Origin: Capnocytophaga haemolytica
GTDB lineage: Bacteria; Bacteroidota; Bacteroidia; Flavobacteriales; Flavobacteriaceae
Reading direction: 5' to 3'
DNA length: 64,000 nucleotides
Assembly (NCBI RefSeq): GCF_001553545.1
Contig: NZ_CP014227.1
Span: forward strand, 1,470,501 to 1,534,500
Below the pieces are notes generated by a model. The model saw nothing but the letters and a program-made list of their open reading frames with translations, ran no database searches and was not told the origin of the DNA. Position numbers and translations under genes: made by a program. Of the stretch, positions 1-9,748 are shown one piece after another; position 1 is the stretch's first letter, and each line of letters starts with the position of its first letter.

Positions 1-1476
<1,476 letters not shown>

Positions 1477-1533
1477 TTATTAAATTATCATTAAAATCAC
1501 TTGTAAGGTAGCGCCCTTGCGCTGATCACTTAC

Positions 1534-1587
1534 GCCTTACTATAGACAATGATTGTGCCAAACTCCAAAAACCTGACAAAATGTCAG
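1534..1587 (-). promoter_or_regulatory. dnaK upstream palindrome plus sigma54-like promoter
   Basis: Seen: CTGACA-AAA-TGTCAG at 1573-1587 (centre 1580). On the minus strand TTTGGCACA follows, with GG at 1559-1558, ten bases, then GT at 1547-1546, close to the sigma54 pattern TGGCAC-N5-TTGC. The implied start near 1534 gives an 82-nt leader. A weaker pair of half sites (CCTGCCA 1613-1619, TGTCAGG 1627-1633) lies further upstream. The 13 bases at 1554-1566 are identical to 4296-4308 upstream of the copper chaperone. No TAnnTTTG box was found for dnaK. The sigma54 assignment is inference. Confidence 0.6.
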
Positions 1588-1633
1588 TTTTTAATAACAA
1601 AATCTGTCAATACCTGCCAAATAAGATGTCAGG

Positions 1634-4048
1634 CTATAACTTTACACTTCTCAAGCGCAAAGCATTGCTAATCACACTTACCGAACTGAAACTCATTGCC
1701 AGCGCTCCTATCATCGGCGAGAGGAGGACACCAAAGAATGGATATAGCACCCCTGCTGCAATAGGTATTCCTATGGCATTGTATATCAAAGCAAAAAAGA
1801 GATTCTGACGTATGTTGCGCACTACCGCTTGGCTGAGCTTCTTTGCTTTTACAATACCGTTGAGTTCACCTTTTACCAAGGTGATTTCAGCATTTTCAAT
1901 AGCAATGTCGGTGCCTGTACCCATTGCAATGCCCACATCAGCTTGTGCCAAAGCAGGCGCATCGTTAATGCCATCACCTGCCATTGCTACTATCTTGCCC
2001 TCTCTTTGCAGGCGCTCTACCTCTTTCTGCTTGTGCTGTGGCAACATTCCTGCCTTATAGTCCGTGATGCCTGCCGCTTTAGCTACGGCTTTAGCTGTAA
2101 GTTGATTATCGCCTGTGAGCATTATAATCTCCATACCTAAATCACGTAAGTCAGCTAAAGCATCAACCGTAGTTGCCTTCAGAGGGTCTGAGATCACCAC
2201 TGCCCCTACAATCTTCTTATTAGTAGCTATATACGAGATTGTTTTACCACGGGCTTGCTCTTCAGTCACCATTGCTTTTACGACACCTATGAGCATTATT
2301 CCAGCAGTATTCAGTAGGGCTTCATTGCCAAAGTAGTATGTTTGCTCGTTATAAGCGCCTACCACCCCTTTACCAGCAATAGCTTTAAAGTCTGTTATCT
2401 TTAAAGGCTCAACGCCTCTCTCCTCAGCGTACGCATTAGTAGCTTTTGCTAGAGGGTGTTCACTGTTGATATTGATTGAATAGATAATCTGTAAGAGCTC
2501 CTCTTCCGTCATATCACTGAATAACACCATTCGCTCTACTACGGGCTTGCCTTCGGTAAGCGTACCTGTTTTGTCGATTACCAATGTATCAACCACATTC
2601 ATACGCTCTAAGCCTTCCGCATTCTTGATGAGTATACCATTCTGGGCGCCTTTGCCTACTCCTACCATTACGGACATTGGGGTAGCCAAGCCCAGTGCAC
2701 ACGGGCACGCGATAATGAGCACTGCAATAGCATTTACTAAAGCGTATACCAAGGCGTGTTCACCACCAAAGATAGCCCACAGCACAAAGGTAAGCACCGA
2801 AATCCCAATCACCACAGGCACAAAATAACTCGCAACCCGATCGGCGAGCTTCTGTATAGGTGCTTGGGTCATACTGGCTTTCTGTACCATTGCCACAATC
2901 TGCGAAAGTAAGGTCTCAGCACCCACCTTGTCAGCTTCCATTACAAAAGCCTCAGTACCATTGAGTGTGCCTGCCGATACCTTATCGCCCACCTGTTTTT
3001 CCACAGGGATAGGTTCCCCCGTGATCATACTTTCATCTACACTGCTACTGCCTTCCACGATATGCCCATCAACAGGGATCTTACTACCAGGCTTTACTCG
3101 CAGCAAGTCGCCTATCACTACTTCGTCAATAGGCACCTCTATATCGCCCTCTTCATCTACTATTATGGCGGTGTTAGGCGCTAAGCTAAGCAGCGATTGC
3201 ACAGCGTTCTGAGTGCGACCGTGAGCGATTGCCTCTAAGTATTGCCCCAGCATCACAAGGGTCAGTATCACAGTAGCAGCCTCAAAGTAAACGTGTACCG
3301 TACCGTGATGTGAGAGGAACTGCTCAGGGAATATATTCGGGAAGAGTAGCCCCACTACGCTGAAAAGCCACGCCACACCCGCACCGATACCAATCAAGGT
3401 GAACATATTAAACCGCAGTGTTGCAATACTGCGCCACGCCCGCTGAAAGAACACCCAGCAGAAACCGAATACCACAGGTAGCGATAAGTCAAACTGTATC
3501 CAATTCCAATACTCTTGAGGCAGCCACTCGTACAGAGGATTGTTCGGCACCATCTCACTCATTGCAATTACGAAAATCGGCAAAGTGAAGATCACTGAGC
3601 CCCAGAACTTACGCCGCAAATCGCGTAGCTTCATCCTCTCGCCTTCGGCAGCAGCCTCAACACTGCTTACTTGCTCCACCAAGTCCATACCGCAGATAGG
3701 GCAGGCACCAGGGTGATCATAAGTCTTATCGCCTTCACAGTGCATCGGGCAATAGAACACGCCTGTACCTTCCTCTCCTTCTTCTACAAGCGTTAGAGAG
3801 TGTTGCTCCGTAGCCTCCTCAGCGGTCTTATGGATAGTGTAGTGCGTCCCTTCCAGCGACTTTTCAAGCACCTCAAAAGGCACTTCCTCGGCGCTCTCAA
3901 TGGTAGCCTTCTTCTCATTGAGGTCTACCTGAACGCTGCTCACCCCTTCAACACCTGAAAGCGCCTGCTGCACCGTATTCACACAGCCTGCGCAACTCAT
4001 TCCCTTTATGTAATAAGTAAAAGTATTATTTGTATTGTTCTCTTCCAT
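1634..4048 (-). CDS. copA: Copper-exporting P1B-type ATPase CopA
   Basis: Inner-membrane pump that exports Cu(I) from the cytoplasm using ATP. The N-terminal HMA domain has the metal site GMSCAGC at residues 16-22. A short heavy-metal-binding module follows (YCPMHC, CPICGM, near residue 100), then paired membrane helices, the actuator TGEP motif, the ion-binding [11 protein letters not shown] helix, the phosphorylation site DKTGTLTEG, and the hinge motif [10 protein letters not shown]. Length 804 aa is normal for the family. It lies 5 bp downstream of an HMA-domain chaperone gene and is probably co-transcribed with it from the promoter at 4276-4360. The CPC motif supports copper or silver rather than zinc. 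Confidence 0.96.
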   Translation of the reverse strand: MEENNTNNTFTYYIKGMSCAGCVNTVQQALSGVEGVSSVQVDLNEKKATIESAEEVPFEVLEKSLEGTHYTIHKTAEEATEQHSLTLVEEGEEGTGVFYCPMHCEGDKTYDHPGACPICGMDLVEQVSSVEAAAEGERMKLRDLRRKFWGSVIFTLPIFVIAMSEMVPNNPLYEWLPQEYWNWIQFDLSLPVVFGFCWVFFQRAWRSIATLRFNMFTLIGIGAGVAWLFSVVGLLFPNIFPEQFLSHHGTVHVYFEAATVILTLVMLGQYLEAIAHGRTQNAVQSLLSLAPNTAIIVDEEGDIEVPIDEVVIGDLLRVKPGSKIPVDGHIVEGSSSVDESMITGEPIPVEKQVGDKVSAGTLNGTEAFVMEADKVGAETLLSQIVAMVQKASMTQAPIQKLADRVASYFVPVVIGISVLTFVLWAIFGGEHALVYALVNAIAVLIIACPCALGLATPMSVMVGVGKGAQNGILIKNAEGLERMNVVDTLVIDKTGTLTEGKPVVERMVLFSDMTEEELLQIIYSININSEHPLAKATNAYAEERGVEPLKITDFKAIAGKGVVGAYNEQTYYFGNEALLNTAGIMLIGVVKAMVTEEQARGKTISYIATNKKIVGAVVISDPLKATTVDALADLRDLGMEIIMLTGDNQLTAKAVAKAAGITDYKAGMLPQHKQKEVERLQREGKIVAMAGDGINDAPALAQADVGIAMGTGTDIAIENAEITLVKGELNGIVKAKKLSQAVVRNIRQNLFFALIYNAIGIPIAAGVLYPFFGVLLSPMIGALAMSFSSVSVISNALRLRSVKL

Positions 4049-4053
4049 AGTGC

Positions 4054-4254
4054 TTACTTAGTAATGCTATAGCTTGTTCCCTCCAACGCTTTTTGTAGAG
4101 CCGATAAAGGCACTTCTTTTGTCATTTCAATAGTAGCCTTGCTCCCAGCAAAGTCCACTGCTACTTCCTTTACGCCCTCTACCTTCGAAAGGCGTTCCTT
4201 TACGGTTGAGGCACAACCCTCACAACCCATTCCATTAATGCGATATGTTGTCAT
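4054..4254 (-). CDS. HMA-domain copper chaperone (CopZ-like)
   Basis: A 66-residue single HMA domain with the metal site GMGCEGC at residues 8-14 and the compact beta-alpha-beta-beta-alpha-beta length typical of CopZ/Atx1 proteins. It probably binds Cu(I) in the cytoplasm and hands it to the N-terminal HMA domain of the pump encoded directly downstream. Gene order chaperone then ATPase, 5 bp apart, supports one operon. The start follows a predicted 22-nt leader from the sigma54-like element. Metal specificity is inferred from the neighbour. Confidence 0.9.
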   Translation of the reverse strand: MTTYRINGMGCEGCASTVKERLSKVEGVKEVAVDFAGSKATIEMTKEVPLSALQKALEGTSYSITK

Positions 4255-4275
4255 CTTTTTAATATGTATTTTAAT

Positions 4276-4360
4276 TAGTATTCACCGTCAAAAACTGTGC
4301 CAAACTCCTTCCTCATCATAGAAATATTCCACAATGGCAGGCACCTGACATTATGTCAGG
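4276..4360 (-). promoter_or_regulatory. Copper operon palindrome plus sigma54-like promoter
   Basis: Seen: perfect CCTGACA-TTA-TGTCAGG at 4344-4360 (centre 4352), touching the stop codon of the upstream LRR gene. On the minus strand TTTGGCACA has GG at 4301-4300, ten bases, then GA at 4289-4288. Implied start 4276, leader 22 nt. The palindrome centre is 51 bp from the GG, exactly 30 bp more than at dnaK and grpE. An extra half site TGGCAG lies at 4335-4340. TGACA-N3-TGTCA also resembles CusR/CopR-type response-regulator boxes, so a metal-responsive regulator is an alternative reading. Confidence 0.6.
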
Positions 4361-5194
4361 TCAGTGGCCGTCACAATTGAGTTTCTCCTTATAAAGCGCT
4401 CGATGCTCCTCAGGCAGATTGACAATCGTCTTTCTCAGGTCAAAAGCAGCCTCACCAAGGGTAGGAGGGTAGGGGGGAAGCAGTGTCAGCTGCTTTAAAT
4501 GCACCCCTGCAAAAGCCCGTTCACCAATCGCCTTAACTCCCTCAGGGATCACAAGATCGGTGAGCGAAGTAAAAGCGAATGCCGTATCGCCAATCATCTC
4601 AAGGCTGTCGGGCAGATGAATATCTGTAAGGCTATGGCACTCTAAAAAAGCGTGATCAGCAATAGTGGTAAGGCTCTCAGGGAGTGATACCTTCCGTAGT
4701 TTCGAGCAATAGCTAAAAGCCCATTTACCAAGGCTGGTCACCCCTTCAGGGAGCACTACCTCTTCAAGCGAGATACATTCACCGAAAGCCCGATCACCGA
4801 TAGTCTGTACCTTAGGCGGAAGCACTATATTCGTAAGGCTTTCACACTTCGAGAACATACGTTCGCCAATATGTGTAATCCCCTGTGGCAAATGCACCTC
4901 TACAAGCGCATTACAATCTGCAAAAGCCCAGTCACCAATACTCACCACCCCCTCGGGTATTACTATTGAATTCAGCCGCTTACAACGCTCAAAAGCCCGC
5001 TCGCCAATGGTAGTTAACCCTTCCGAGAGTACCAAAGTCGTGAGCTTATTACAATCAGCAAAAGCTCTCGGTGCAATCGCCTCTATCCCAGAGAGTTCTA
5101 CCCTCGAAGGCATATCAATCTCCGCTGTTTTCTTCAGGCACCACTCCACCAGAGTGTGCCCATCATCGCTCAATATGTACTCAATTTTAGGCAT
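4361..5194 (-). CDS. BspA-like leucine-rich repeat protein
   Basis: About ten LRR_5 repeats of roughly 23 residues (pattern IG..AF..C..L..I.LPEG) fill residues 30-265, a fold used for protein binding and common in Bacteroidota surface and cytoplasmic proteins. The N-terminus (MPKIEYILSDDG) has no signal peptide, so it is probably cytoplasmic unless exported otherwise. I chose the start at 5194, not the longer reading to 5266, because a housekeeping promoter sits at 5236-5266 inside the longer reading. The stop codon abuts the palindrome of the copper operon. Function unknown. Confidence 0.85.
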   Translation of the reverse strand: MPKIEYILSDDGHTLVEWCLKKTAEIDMPSRVELSGIEAIAPRAFADCNKLTTLVLSEGLTTIGERAFERCKRLNSIVIPEGVVSIGDWAFADCNALVEVHLPQGITHIGERMFSKCESLTNIVLPPKVQTIGDRAFGECISLEEVVLPEGVTSLGKWAFSYCSKLRKVSLPESLTTIADHAFLECHSLTDIHLPDSLEMIGDTAFAFTSLTDLVIPEGVKAIGERAFAGVHLKQLTLLPPYPPTLGEAAFDLRKTIVNLPEEHRALYKEKLNCDGH

Positions 5195-5235
5195 TTTGGT
5201 AGTGTCTTTAATAAGTTGTCGTGTATTCTTCGCGG

Positions 5236-5266
5236 CAAATGTACGATAAAATAATAAAATGTGCAA
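5236..5266 (-). promoter_or_regulatory. Housekeeping promoter of the LRR gene
   Basis: Minus strand TTG at 5266-5264, 20 bp, then TACATTTG at 5243-5236, matching the Bacteroidota -33/-7 consensus. Transcription would start near 5230, so translation from 5194 is favoured. Confidence 0.6.
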
Positions 5267-5349
5267 GAATTTGTTTTAAAGAAATTAAAAAATTTTAACG
5301 GATCTACCTCAAAATCATAAAGGTCTCTTTATGAGAAAATACAAATAAC

Positions 5350-5399
5350 AATACTGGTTATTAGTTTATCTTTCTAATAAATAATATAATAACAGTATT
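5350..5399. repeat. Inverted repeat between divergent LRR and grpE genes
   Basis: A 14-nt arm at 5350-5363 pairs with 5387-5399 with one bulged base, loop 23 nt. The surrounding 5267-5550 stretch is AT-rich and has no supported gene. It may be a cruciform or a regulatory site. Confidence 0.4.
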
Positions 5400-5551
5400 T
5401 TATTTATAAAAAATACAGCCTATATGAGCGAACCATCTTCGGAGGACAATCGAACCACGAGCGAACTACCACCGAAAAGAAAGTTTTTCTATTTCGATAC
5501 TTCTCAAAAAACATCCTCTTATGTCAGAAATCTGCCACAGGGTGAAAAACA

Positions 5552-5606
5552 CCTGACAATTTGTCAGGCAAAAGCACTCTGGCAAAGTCTTTGCTATATA
5601 CACGGT
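5552..5606 (+). promoter_or_regulatory. grpE-dnaJ palindrome plus sigma54-like promoter
   Basis: Seen: perfect CCTGACA-ATT-TGTCAGG at 5552-5568 (centre 5560), then CTGGCAAAGTCTTTGCT with GG at 5581-5582, ten bases, GC at 5593-5594. This is the best sigma54 match of the three sites. Implied start 5606, leader 21 nt. The palindrome-to-GG distance is 21 bp, identical to dnaK. Half sites TGTCAG (5522-5527) and CTGCCA (5532-5537) lie upstream. Alternative: AGTCTTTG at 5586-5593 could be a weak housekeeping -7 box, with the palindrome acting as an operator. Confidence 0.65.
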
Positions 5607-5626
5607 AAACTATAAAAAAGAATATT

Positions 5627-6196
5627 ATGAGTGAGTATACAGATCATACAGAAGAACCAGAAGAAATAAACGAAGAGCTCTTGCCAGAAGAGCAAGAGGT
5701 TTTTGATGAAACGCCTGAAGAGGCTCAGGATGAGGAAGAAACAACTACCTCAGAGAGTAATCCTGCCGATGAATTAGCTAAGGAAAGAGATCGCTATGTT
5801 CGCCTATTTGCCGAGTTTGAGAACTACAAAAAGCGTACCACTAAGGAGCGCATCGAACTCTTTAAAACCGCAGGACAGGACATTTTGTCAGCTATGCTGC
5901 CTATTCTCGATGATTTTGACAGAGCTTTGGCAGAACTCACCAAGCTGGGCGACCATACCGCACTCACAGGCGTGGAACTGATCTACAACAAACTGATGAA
6001 TATGCTTAAAGCCAAAGGATTAGAGCCTGTGGAGGTAAATGCTGGCGATCCCTTTGATAGTGAGCACCACGACGCTATTACCCAAATACCTGCCCCAACG
6101 CCCGACCTGAAAGGCAAAATCATTGATGTGGTGGAAAAAGGCTATAAGCTCGGTGATAAAGTCATTCGTTTCCCGAAAGTGGTAGTAGGTCAATAA
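5627..6196 (+). CDS. grpE: Nucleotide exchange factor GrpE
   Basis: Releases ADP from DnaK and so drives the chaperone cycle in the cytoplasm. The 189-aa protein has the usual acidic, disordered N-terminus (residues 1-45, rich in Glu). A long helix follows (RYVRLFAEFENYKKRTTKER), then the C-terminal beta domain ending GYKLGDKVIRFPKVVVG, the family signature. dnaJ follows 10 bp downstream, so the two form an operon driven by the element at 5552-5606. Confidence 0.97.
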   Translation: MSEYTDHTEEPEEINEELLPEEQEVFDETPEEAQDEEETTTSESNPADELAKERDRYVRLFAEFENYKKRTTKERIELFKTAGQDILSAMLPILDDFDRALAELTKLGDHTALTGVELIYNKLMNMLKAKGLEPVEVNAGDPFDSEHHDAITQIPAPTPDLKGKIIDVVEKGYKLGDKVIRFPKVVVGQ

Positions 6197-6206
6197 GTAA
6201 CAGAAG

Positions 6207-7316
6207 ATGAAGAAAGATTATTATGAAGTTTTAGAGATATCTAAGACAGCAACGGTGGCGGAGATTAAGAAAGCCTACCGACAGCAGGCCCTTAAATATC
6301 ACCCCGATAAGAACCCTGGGGATAAAGAAGCAGAAGAGAAGTTTAAGCTCGCCGCCGAAGCCTATGAGGTGCTCAGCGATGAGAATAAGCGCGCCCAGTA
6401 CGACCGCTTTGGTCACGCTGCCTTTGAAGGGGGAGCAGGCGGTGGCTTCTCCTCAATGGAGGATATATTTGCACACTTTGGCGATATCTTCGGAGGCCAT
6501 TTCTCAAGTTTTGGCTTTGGCAGCAGTGGCAGAAGCTCGGGGCAAACCTATATAAAAGGCGAAAACCTCCGCATACGTGTAAAAGTGAGCTTGGAGGATA
6601 TTGTAAAAGGTACCGAAAAGAAAGTCAAAGTACGTCGCAAGGTAAAAGCCGAAGGCGTGACTTATAAAACTTGCCCCACTTGTCACGGACAAGGGCAAGT
6701 GCTACGCCAAGCCCAGACAATATTGGGGATGATACAAACTTCCACGACTTGCGGCCATTGTGGCGGTACAGGGCAGGTGCTTGACCATCGTCCAGAGGGC
6801 AGCGACCACAACGGGATGAAGACCGTAGAAGAGACCATAACTGTTCCTATCCCTGCAGGGGTGATGAACGGCATACAGCTTAAAATAGATGGTAAAGGCA
6901 ATGAGGCTCCCTCCAAGAATAGTATTGCAGGTGACCTCTTAGTGCTCATCGAAGAGCAGGAACACGAAAAGCTCAAGCGTGAGGGTGACAACCTCCACTA
7001 CGATCTGTACATTAGTATGCCAGAGGCAGCACTTGGTGCCAACAAAGAGATAGAAACCGTAACAGGCAAGGTACGCATCAAGATAGAAGCAGGCACCCAA
7101 AGCGGTAAAATACTGCGTCTGAGAGATAAAGGCGTTCCGAGCTTGCGCGGTGGGGTAGGCGACCTCATCATCCACGTGAATGTATGGACGCCTAAAGAGT
7201 TGAGCAAGGAACAAAAAGCCTTCTTTGAACAGATGAAAGACGATACTCATTTCACTCCTAACCCCTCCAAAGAAGATAAGTCATTCTTTGAGAAAGTAAA
7301 AGAAATGTTTTCTTAA
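6207..7316 (+). CDS. dnaJ: Hsp40 co-chaperone DnaJ with one zinc centre
   Basis: Delivers substrates to DnaK and stimulates its ATPase. The N-terminal J domain (residues 1-70) has YHPDKNPGD with the HPD triad. A Gly/Phe-rich linker follows, then the zinc region, two substrate-binding beta domains and a C-terminal dimerisation tail; 369 aa. Only two of the usual four CxxCxGxG motifs are present (CPTCHGQG and CGHCGGTG). The first and fourth motifs, which form zinc centre I in E. coli DnaJ, are missing, while centre II is kept. I believe this is a flavobacterial lineage trait and not damage. A strong hairpin terminator follows. Confidence 0.96.
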   Translation: MKKDYYEVLEISKTATVAEIKKAYRQQALKYHPDKNPGDKEAEEKFKLAAEAYEVLSDENKRAQYDRFGHAAFEGGAGGGFSSMEDIFAHFGDIFGGHFSSFGFGSSGRSSGQTYIKGENLRIRVKVSLEDIVKGTEKKVKVRRKVKAEGVTYKTCPTCHGQGQVLRQAQTILGMIQTSTTCGHCGGTGQVLDHRPEGSDHNGMKTVEETITVPIPAGVMNGIQLKIDGKGNEAPSKNSIAGDLLVLIEEQEHEKLKREGDNLHYDLYISMPEAALGANKEIETVTGKVRIKIEAGTQSGKILRLRDKGVPSLRGGVGDLIIHVNVWTPKELSKEQKAFFEQMKDDTHFTPNPSKEDKSFFEKVKEMFS

Positions 7317-7344
7317 GGAAAGTGAATAGAAAATAGCTTTTAGC

Positions 7345-7390
7345 AAATAGGTTATAGCTTTGTAATAAGAACAAAAGTTATAACCTATTT
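7345..7390 (+). terminator. Terminator after dnaJ
   Basis: A 17-nt arm at 7345-7361 pairs with 7374-7390 (one non-Watson-Crick position), followed by an AT-rich tail. The bases before it (7323-7357) show a loose 7-nt periodicity (units ending in TAG plus one base). Confidence 0.7.
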
Positions 7391-7411
7391 ATTATTTTTA
7401 GTGAAAAATAT

Positions 7412-7441
7412 TTGGTAGTTACAAAATAAGTCACATCTTTG
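7412..7441 (+). promoter_or_regulatory. Promoter of GH16-like lipoprotein gene
   Basis: TTG at 7412-7414, 19 bp, then CATCTTTG at 7434-7441. It resembles the promoter at 8325-8355, including the TTTGG before the spacer and the GCAG after the box. Confidence 0.6.
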
Positions 7442-7469
7442 CAGAATAAAATTTAAAATACATATTACA

Positions 7470-8198
7470 ATGAAAAAAATTATTTATTTTATGGCAGTAA
7501 TGTCTGCAATGATGGTGTCGTCTTGTGGAAAAGACGACTCGGGTTCTGGTGAGTGGGTTTTAGACTTTGAAGATAATTTCGATGGTACCCAGCTCAATAA
7601 GGATAACTGGACAATTTACGACAATGCAGGGAGTACTAATCCCGACCACAAACGCCGTGTTGAAGCTATTGAAGTGAAAGATGGCTTGCTCAACTGTATC
7701 GTTGATAAGCACCCTACAGATTCTTCGCACTTTATGGCGGGTGGGATAGGCTGTCGCAAGAACTATCTCTATGGTAAGTTTGAGTTTAGGATACGTATGG
7801 ATCACGACCCTCTATACGCTACCAGTGGTGTTGCCCTTACTTGGCCTGAAAGTGAAGTATGGCCTAAAGATGGTGAGAACGATATCTTTGAAACAGAGTA
7901 CGAAACACACCGTTGGGATACCTATATCCATTATGTCAATGATCAAGGAGAACACAAAACACATCACCATAATTATGATATGGATAAAACACAGTGGCGC
8001 GTGGTTGCAATGGAGTGGACGCCTGACTATATCAAGACTTACGTAGATGGAAAGTTAATGTGGACGCTCGAAGACCGAAAAACCATTCCTAAGGTGACAC
8101 ATCATATCTGTTTTCAAGTAGAAAAACATATTGACAAAGGACTTGAGAAGCCTGTTAGACTACAAGTAGACTGGGTCAAAATTTATAAAAGAAAATAA
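7470..8198 (+). CDS. GH16-family glycoside hydrolase lipoprotein
   Basis: Lipoprotein signal peptide with lipobox VSSC (Cys about residue 19), so it is probably anchored on a cell-envelope membrane. The mature part has a concanavalin-A-like jelly-roll typical of GH16 (FEDNFDGTQLNKDNW near the N-terminus, GKFEFRIRM mid-protein). It includes GENDIFETE, which fits the GH16 catalytic pattern E-x-D-x-x-E. GH16 enzymes cleave beta-glucans or galactans; the substrate here cannot be told. At 242 aa it is a minimal catalytic domain without extra modules. It has its own promoter and stands alone. Confidence 0.78.
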   Translation: MKKIIYFMAVMSAMMVSSCGKDDSGSGEWVLDFEDNFDGTQLNKDNWTIYDNAGSTNPDHKRRVEAIEVKDGLLNCIVDKHPTDSSHFMAGGIGCRKNYLYGKFEFRIRMDHDPLYATSGVALTWPESEVWPKDGENDIFETEYETHRWDTYIHYVNDQGEHKTHHHNYDMDKTQWRVVAMEWTPDYIKTYVDGKLMWTLEDRKTIPKVTHHICFQVEKHIDKGLEKPVRLQVDWVKIYKRK

Positions 8199-8324
8199 GA
8201 AAAATATAGGCTTTCGTAATAGCTAATTTATAGTATAAGCAGGAGGTATAAACTAAAAGCTACTCGCTAATTGATTATAGGTCAGCACTAAGAAACTTTT
8301 CAAAGAAAAAAAGTGTTAAAAAAT

Positions 8325-8355
8325 TTGGCAGTTTCGAAAATAGGGCTTACCTTTG
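8325..8355 (+). promoter_or_regulatory. Promoter of outer-membrane barrel gene
   Basis: TTG at 8325-8327, 20 bp, then TACCTTTG at 8348-8355, about 30 bp upstream of the ATG. Confidence 0.65.
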
Positions 8356-8385
8356 CAGTATTAATTTTTAAAATTACATATTACA

Positions 8386-9054
8386 ATGAAAAAAATCATT
8401 TTATCATTAGTTGCTATCTTCGGTTTCGGAGCAGCAGCGCAAGCACAAGACGGAGGTGACTTCGGGTTTAATCAAGGAAATCTTTTCTTAGAAGGTAACG
8501 TAAGATTTTCAAGTCAATGGACAGCTGGTGCAAATAGTGACTCAAAAAGCAATCTTTTTGAAGTAAGTCCAGCAGCTGGTTACTTTTTGTCTGATAAGTT
8601 CGCAGTAGGACTTGGACTTAGCTACAAAGCATACAAAAATATTAAAAGAGAGTGGGATACTACAAGTGAAAAATATGGTAAAGTAGTTCCAAATGCAAGT
8701 CAAAAAGTAAGTTCTTTCGGTTTTGATTTATTTGGTCGTTATTACTTACTCGAGTTAGGTCAGAGATTTAAAGTATATGGTCAAGCTGATTTAGGCTTTG
8801 ATTTCGAAAGCGATCAACCCGTAGGAGGTGGTAGTAAGGACAAGTACACCACATTTAATATCGGGGCAGGCTTAGGAATGAACTATTTTGTTACCCCAAA
8901 ATTAGCTATTAATTTTGGCTTATCTGATATTATTTCATTTAACTCTCGTAAACCAAAAGGAAGTGATGCAACCAATACATTTAAAGGAGACTTCAATGTA
9001 TTTAACAACTTCTTTACTACTCCTACCTTTGGTTTAACTTACAAACTAAACTAA
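8386..9054 (+). CDS. Outer-membrane beta-barrel protein
   Basis: Signal peptide (MKKIILSLVAIFGFGAAAQA, cleavage before QDGG). The rest alternates short amphipathic strands with Gly-rich turns and ends in an aromatic/hydrophobic strand (FGLTYKLN), as expected for an eight- or ten-strand OMP_b-brl porin-like barrel of about 200 residues. The role is unknown; small barrels of this kind are abundant outer-membrane proteins in Bacteroidota. Strong promoter, short leader and tight terminator suggest high expression as a single gene. Confidence 0.8.
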   Translation: MKKIILSLVAIFGFGAAAQAQDGGDFGFNQGNLFLEGNVRFSSQWTAGANSDSKSNLFEVSPAAGYFLSDKFAVGLGLSYKAYKNIKREWDTTSEKYGKVVPNASQKVSSFGFDLFGRYYLLELGQRFKVYGQADLGFDFESDQPVGGGSKDKYTTFNIGAGLGMNYFVTPKLAINFGLSDIISFNSRKPKGSDATNTFKGDFNVFNNFFTTPTFGLTYKLN

Positions 9055-9082
9055 GAGAATTTAACTCCGTTTTTATAATAAT

Positions 9083-9109
9083 AAGAGACCGCTGGGAAGG
9101 CGGTCTCTT
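9083..9109 (+). terminator. Terminator after barrel gene
   Basis: Perfect 9-bp stem AAGAGACCG (9083-9091) with CGGTCTCTT (9101-9109), followed by TTTATTTT. Confidence 0.8.
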
Positions 9110-9157
9110 TTATTTTCAAGAGTATAGAAATATTATAACTTTATTACAACTTTAGTT

Positions 9158-9188
9158 TTGTGAGGTATGTCAGGATTTAGTAATTTTG
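9158..9188 (+). promoter_or_regulatory. Orphan promoter with no gene downstream
   Basis: TTG at 9158-9160, 20 bp, TAATTTTG at 9181-9188, followed by CAGCGTGAA. No plus-strand gene follows; the next gene (9317-9748) is on the other strand. The same box and downstream bases occur at 40935-40951, also without a gene. Confidence 0.5.
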
Positions 9189-9233
9189 CAGCGTGAAATA
9201 TTACTAAGTTCTTTGACATATTGTACTCCCAAT

Positions 9234-9281
9234 CTTCTCCAAATGCACTATCTCCACCTCAGCTTTGCACAAGAGTTCTAA
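9234..9281 (-). repeat. Diverged copy of the dCMP deaminase 3' end
   Basis: The roughly 45 bases here match 9322-9370 with a handful of differences. Read on the minus strand they encode ELLCKAEVEIVHLEK, compared with EFLRKAGVEIVHLEE at the C-terminus of the deaminase. It is a partial tail duplication about 89 bp past the real stop. Confidence 0.7.
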
Positions 9282-9282
9282 T

Positions 9283-9317
9283 ATTATACATTATCAATTA
9301 TCCATTGTGCATTATAT
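9283..9317. repeat. 7-nt periodic array (ATTATNN type)
   Basis: Five consecutive heptamers ATTATAC, ATTATCA, ATTATCC, ATTGTGC, ATTATAT, reaching the stop codon of the deaminase gene. Same family as 24981-25015, 39719-39753 and 62687-62721. Confidence 0.55.
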
Positions 9318-9748
9318 TATACCTCCTCCAAATGCACTATCTCCACCCCAGCTTTGCGCAAGAACTCTAAGCCATCGTCATCGCGGTAACCTTCTTTGTA
9401 CACCACGCGCTTTATGCCCGATTGGTAAATGAGCTTGCTACACTCCTTGCAGGGCGACATTGTGATATAGAGCGTTGCCCCCTCTGAAGATTGCGTAGAG
9501 GCAGCGACCTTCATAATAGCATTCGCCTCGGCGTGGAGCACGTACCAAAGGGTGTTGCCCTCCTCATCCTCACAGCAGTTGTCAAAGCCCGTAGGCGTAC
9601 CGTTGTAGCCATCGGAGATAATCATACGGTCTTTCACCATAATAGCACCTACTTGCTTGCGGGTGGAGTGCGAGAGCTTTGCCCACTCCAATGCCATACG
9701 CATATAGGCTTTATCGTAGCGCAATTGCTTTTCGGGATTGTTCTTCAT
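9317..9748 (-). CDS. dCMP deaminase
   Basis: Converts dCMP to dUMP, feeding thymidylate synthesis. The 143-aa protein has the zinc-dependent cytidine deaminase signature: HAEANAIMK (His zinc ligand and catalytic Glu) and PCKEC (two Cys ligands). An upstream glycine-rich substrate loop DGYNGTPTGFDNC is typical of the ComEB/dCMP deaminase group. The start overlaps the 3' end of ribF by 38 bp, so the genes are translationally linked. The C-terminal coding bases are partly duplicated downstream. Confidence 0.92.
   Translation of the reverse strand: MKNNPEKQLRYDKAYMRMALEWAKLSHSTRKQVGAIMVKDRMIISDGYNGTPTGFDNCCEDEEGNTLWYVLHAEANAIMKVAASTQSSEGATLYITMSPCKECSKLIYQSGIKRVVYKEGYRDDDGLEFLRKAGVEIVHLEEV

Noticed and set aside
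5424..5615. 63-aa plus-strand open frame upstream of grpE
   Set aside because: It runs through the palindrome and promoter of grpE and has no recognisable protein features.
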